In this document: piece after piece, positions 6,330 to 8,479 of the stretch | How the letters are laid out: the number at the start of each line of letters is the position of its first letter | Position numbering within the stretch: position 1 is the stretch's first letter | Origin: Treponema sp. UBA7590 | GTDB taxonomy: Bacteria; Spirochaetota; Spirochaetia; Treponematales; Treponemataceae | NCBI GenBank assembly: GCA_002478955.1 | Contig: DLKK01000074.1 | Span: forward strand, 3,118-11,596 | DNA: 8,479 bases | Direction: 5' to 3' | Notes under the pieces: model-generated | Seen by the model: only the letters and a program-made list of their open reading frames with translations | What the model was told of the DNA's origin: nothing | Database searches by the model: none | Position numbers and translations under genes: made by a program

Positions 6330-7133
6330 CTAAATTAATTGTTCAAAGGAATAGAGAACGAGATTTTTGAACTGTTGCCGCAAAACTGGATTGTACTCGG
6401 TTTTGCCCGCGCTCCGGTCAAACTGTTCTGCGGCTTCCTCAACATAGCTTCCGATTTCTGAGGCAGCCAGCGGAAGTCGCGCTCCAAGCATTTTGTTTTC
6501 AAGTTCCTGGCAGCGGAATGTTATTTTGCCGGAAAATGCGATTTTCAGGTTTGTGATTACACTTTTTTCAGAATCGGCAAGGAATGAGAATGTCGCGGAA
6601 TCTTCTGAAAGTTTGTGTTCCGGTCCAAGTCGTTTGAAAATGCTAACGTCCCAGTCGTTCATTGGAATTCTGATGTTTGTTACAACAAAGCCTTTTGGAA
6701 TTTCAGAAAAGCTGATGAGCGGAGTATATTTTGTTTCGTTCGGGGATTTTAGCTCAAGATATGCATCTAAAGCCAAAAGCGGTCCGAAAAGCGTGCATTT
6801 TTGCTGGCTTAGCAAATTTCCGGCGATGGTCGCAATGTTTCTTACAAACGGATTTGCGACTGATTCAATTGCTTCCGGTAAAAGTTTTGGAAGATTCCGC
6901 TCTCCAAGCTCAAGAATTGAAGAGAGCGAAGTTCCCGGCCCGAATTCTATGTAGCGTTCGTGTTTTTGTATTTGCTTGAAGTCTTTTATTAGCGTTGTTG
7001 AGATGCATTTTTCCGGCATTCTGGAAATTCCCGTGCAGGCACCTACAATCTGAAGCCCGGTGATTGTTTTCATCTGATAGAAGAGGTCGGAAAGATTTTT
7101 TGCATAAAAAATGTTGCTGTGTTTTTCGTTCAA
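6330..7133 (-). CDS. FAD-binding subunit of a xanthine-dehydrogenase-family complex
   Basis: Medium (flavin) subunit of the molybdenum hydroxylase family, 267 residues, with an N-terminal FAD-binding part and a C-terminal CO-dehydrogenase flavoprotein-type domain. The second FAD loop is well kept: VRNIATIAGNLL at 97-108, followed by the LLALDAYLEL strand. The first loop, usually AGGTDL, reads VGACTGIS at 30-37 and is clearly weakened. In complete enzymes this subunit passes electrons from the Fe-S clusters to NAD or another acceptor. The start is TTG at 7133-7131: AAAGGA lies seven bases upstream, and no ATG occurs before codon 21. It follows the Fe-S subunit by 12 bases and precedes ruvA by 13. 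It is in the same frame as the Fe-S gene with a single TAA between them. The exact substrate system is unknown. Confidence 0.85.
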   Translation of the reverse strand: MNEKHSNIFYAKNLSDLFYQMKTITGLQIVGACTGISRMPEKCISTTLIKDFKQIQKHERYIEFGPGTSLSSILELGERNLPKLLPEAIESVANPFVRNIATIAGNLLSQQKCTLFGPLLALDAYLELKSPNETKYTPLISFSEIPKGFVVTNIRIPMNDWDVSIFKRLGPEHKLSEDSATFSFLADSEKSVITNLKIAFSGKITFRCQELENKMLGARLPLAASEIGSYVEEAAEQFDRSAGKTEYNPVLRQQFKNLVLYSFEQLI

Positions 7134-7145
7134 TTTTTTTTCCTT
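7134..7145 (-). promoter_or_regulatory. Ribosome binding site that supports the TTG start of the FAD subunit
   Basis: Read on the minus strand, AAAGGA is followed by a run of A residues and then TTG. The spacing of seven bases after GGA is right for initiation, which is why the TTG was accepted although no ATG is near. Confidence 0.6.
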
Positions 7146-7613
7146 TTATCTTGAATGATCTCTGATGTCCGCCGCATAGATTATTCCGTTTATCAATGTG
7201 TCCATGTCTGTGCAGCATGGCGAAAGATGTTTTATATGTTCACGGATGATTGTCCGTGTCGGTTTTTGCTTGTCTCTAAGGATTGAGGCTGCCGCAAAGA
7301 TTTTTCCGGCGTTGCAGTATCCGCAGAATTTTATTCCGGCTTTTGAAAATCCTTTTGAAATCCAGGAATATTCTTCAGATTTCTCAAAATGTTCCAAAGT
7401 TTCAATTTCCTGGTTCATTGCAAGGGCGACTGCAAGGCGGCACGCAGGAACTGGTTTTCCGTTCAATAAGACTGTGCACGAGCCACATACCCCACGGGCG
7501 CAGCCAAGCTTGACAGAAAACAGATTCATTGAACGTAGAACATCAATCAGCTTGTCTTCTGGATTCGCCTGAATCATTGTTTTTTCGCCGTTGATTATCA
7601 TTGGAATGTTCAT
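7146..7613 (-). CDS. [2Fe-2S] subunit of a xanthine-dehydrogenase-family complex, atypical second cluster
   Basis: Small electron-transfer subunit of the molybdenum hydroxylase family, 155 residues. The N-terminal plant-ferredoxin-like domain has all four ligands of the first cluster: C38, C43, C46 (GCARGVCGSC) and C58. The C-terminal helical domain should hold the second cluster with CGYC plus CRC. The first half is present (C97, C100), but the CRCTG motif reads PCCTD (C133, C134), so the first Cys of CxC is replaced by Pro and the intervening residue is Cys. The Gln that normally precedes CGYC and contacts the molybdopterin is Phe (F96). The ATG overlaps the large-subunit stop as ATGA, and AGGAGG lies seven bases upstream, inside that gene. 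Family assignment is firm; whether the second cluster assembles normally is open. Confidence 0.9.
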   Translation of the reverse strand: MNIPMIINGEKTMIQANPEDKLIDVLRSMNLFSVKLGCARGVCGSCTVLLNGKPVPACRLAVALAMNQEIETLEHFEKSEEYSWISKGFSKAGIKFCGYCNAGKIFAAASILRDKQKPTRTIIREHIKHLSPCCTDMDTLINGIIYAADIRDHSR

Positions 7614-8479
7614 TTTTCGTCCTCCTGCGATTGTCCCTGGATTACGCGGTTTTCGTCATTCTCATCTTTTTCCTGAATTTCTTCAGGCTTTTCTTCCTTG
7701 GAATTTTCAGTTTTTTCCTCTGTTTTTTCAGGAGTTTTTGTAAGTTCGTAAAGTTCCTGCTCTGTACAAGGAATGTGTGTGACTTCTTTCTGCAAAGCCA
7801 TTGAAAGCGCGGAAGAAAAAGCCGCTGGAATCAGGTTGTGCACAAGTTTTCCAATCTGGCACGGAGTTTCGTTTGAACTTAAAAATGAGATTTGTATCTG
7901 GTCGCATGAAACTATTGTGTCCTGGACAAGGCGCTCCATTTCCTGCTGGATTGCAAGTTTTATTGTGCTTTCCGCAGATTTTATTGAATAAATTTTTCCG
8001 CAGTCGATTGCCACCCAGATTCCTTTGATTTTTTCCTGGTAAGTGTCGGCGTTCAGGTCAACTTCAACAATCGCTGTTCCAAAAGATGAAGCTTGATACG
8101 GATGTCCTGAAAATTTCTTTGCGTTCCATTGTCGTTTCATCGCAGGGGAAAGCACTTTTTTTACGTTAATTGGAAGGTTTTCTTTTTCCCTCTTCTTTTT
8201 TATGTCCTCGCAGGCACGCTTTAAAAGAACTGCCATGATGCTTATGTCGTTGCAGAAACTTTCCGGCATGAATGTCTCTGAGTAAGCCGCATATTCTGTG
8301 TTTATGGAAATCTGGCTTTCTTCAATTCCAAGTATGCTGGAGGCAATTTGTTTCCATATTGAAATGACTGAGCTTGAGGGGGTTATTGCGTCAATTTTCA
8401 GCCTGTTTTCCTCATCCAAAGTTACTTCGATTTTCTGCTGCGCAAGTGAAAAATTTGTTCCGTAAAAGCAGGCTCCGTC
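7610..8479 (-). CDS. Divergent molybdopterin-subunit homologue of the xanthine dehydrogenase family (5' partial)
   Basis: The frame is open to the right edge, so the 289 residues seen are the C-terminal part of a larger protein. A TTG at 8419 is internal and should not be taken as the start. Fold signatures of the second molybdopterin-binding domain are visible: WKQIASSILGI, AIVEVDLN, GIWVAIDCGKIYSI and the late IGKLVHNLIPAAFSSAL helix. The position equivalent to the catalytic Glu of the GVGE motif is Lys (codon 7847-7849). The GQG motif and the SR-containing loop before the AV helix are also not recognisable, and the segment between the dimer-helix and the final strand is about 30-40 residues shorter than usual. 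The last 43 residues are a Glu/Lys-rich low-complexity tail. Genes for the Fe-S and FAD subunits follow at once, so it surely belongs to this complex, but ordinary hydroxylase activity is doubtful. Confidence 0.78.
   Translation of the reverse strand, partial: DGACFYGTNFSLAQQKIEVTLDEENRLKIDAITPSSSVISIWKQIASSILGIEESQISINTEYAAYSETFMPESFCNDISIMAVLLKRACEDIKKKREKENLPINVKKVLSPAMKRQWNAKKFSGHPYQASSFGTAIVEVDLNADTYQEKIKGIWVAIDCGKIYSIKSAESTIKLAIQQEMERLVQDTIVSCDQIQISFLSSNETPCQIGKLVHNLIPAAFSSALSMALQKEVTHIPCTEQELYELTKTPEKTEEKTENSKEEKPEEIQEKDENDENRVIQGQSQEDEK
7621..7626 (-). promoter_or_regulatory. Strong Shine-Dalgarno for the Fe-S subunit inside the upstream gene
   Basis: AGGAGG is encoded within the last codons of the large-subunit gene and lies seven bases before the Fe-S subunit ATG. 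With the ATGA overlap it points to coupled, near-equal synthesis of the two subunits. Confidence 0.8.

Noticed and set aside
1..8479. CRISPR array, tRNA, rRNA, insertion sequence or prophage genes
   Set aside because: No regularly spaced repeats, cloverleaf sequences, transposase motifs or phage-type genes were seen on either strand.

Overview
This window looks like chromosomal DNA from a spirochaete, most likely a Treponema-type organism. That guess rests on gene content, moderate-to-low GC, and a GC-rich intergenic block that looks like a dispersed repeat. It is an inference; no marker gene here settles it.

Plus strand, left half: a 5'-truncated glycoside hydrolase family 3 gene of NagZ type (1-771) overlaps a short RsmB/NSUN-type RNA cytosine-5 methyltransferase gene (755-1609). 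A 222-base gap follows, holding a probable terminator and a good sigma70-type promoter that drives yebC (1832-2575). A strong intrinsic terminator lies between yebC and ruvC (2670-3227).

Convergence zone, 3228-3554: ruvC and queA run towards each other. The gap holds no convincing gene. It contains a block of about 64% GC rich in short palindromes, two tandem perfect hairpins, and a second diverged copy of the last codons of queA with the sequence just after them. That duplication is the clearest structural oddity in the window.

Minus strand, right half: six genes are packed as one apparent operon, in transcription order: a molybdopterin-subunit homologue of the xanthine dehydrogenase family (5' end outside the window), its [2Fe-2S] subunit, its FAD subunit, ruvA, ruvB and queA. 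Gaps are -4, +12, +13, -4 and +21 bases. RuvA, RuvB and RuvC together form the Holliday-junction branch-migration and resolution machinery; ruvC lies on the opposite strand in the converging unit. QueA acts in queuosine synthesis on tRNA.

The most interesting part is the xanthine-dehydrogenase-like trio. All three subunits keep the fold signature of the molybdenum hydroxylase family, but residues normally needed for catalysis or cofactor contact are altered: Lys at the expected catalytic Glu of the large subunit, a CC pair where the second Fe-S cluster normally has CxC, Phe for the Gln before the CGYC motif, and a weakened first FAD loop. Either this is a divergent enzyme with rearranged chemistry or a complex that has lost hydroxylase activity and been kept for something else.
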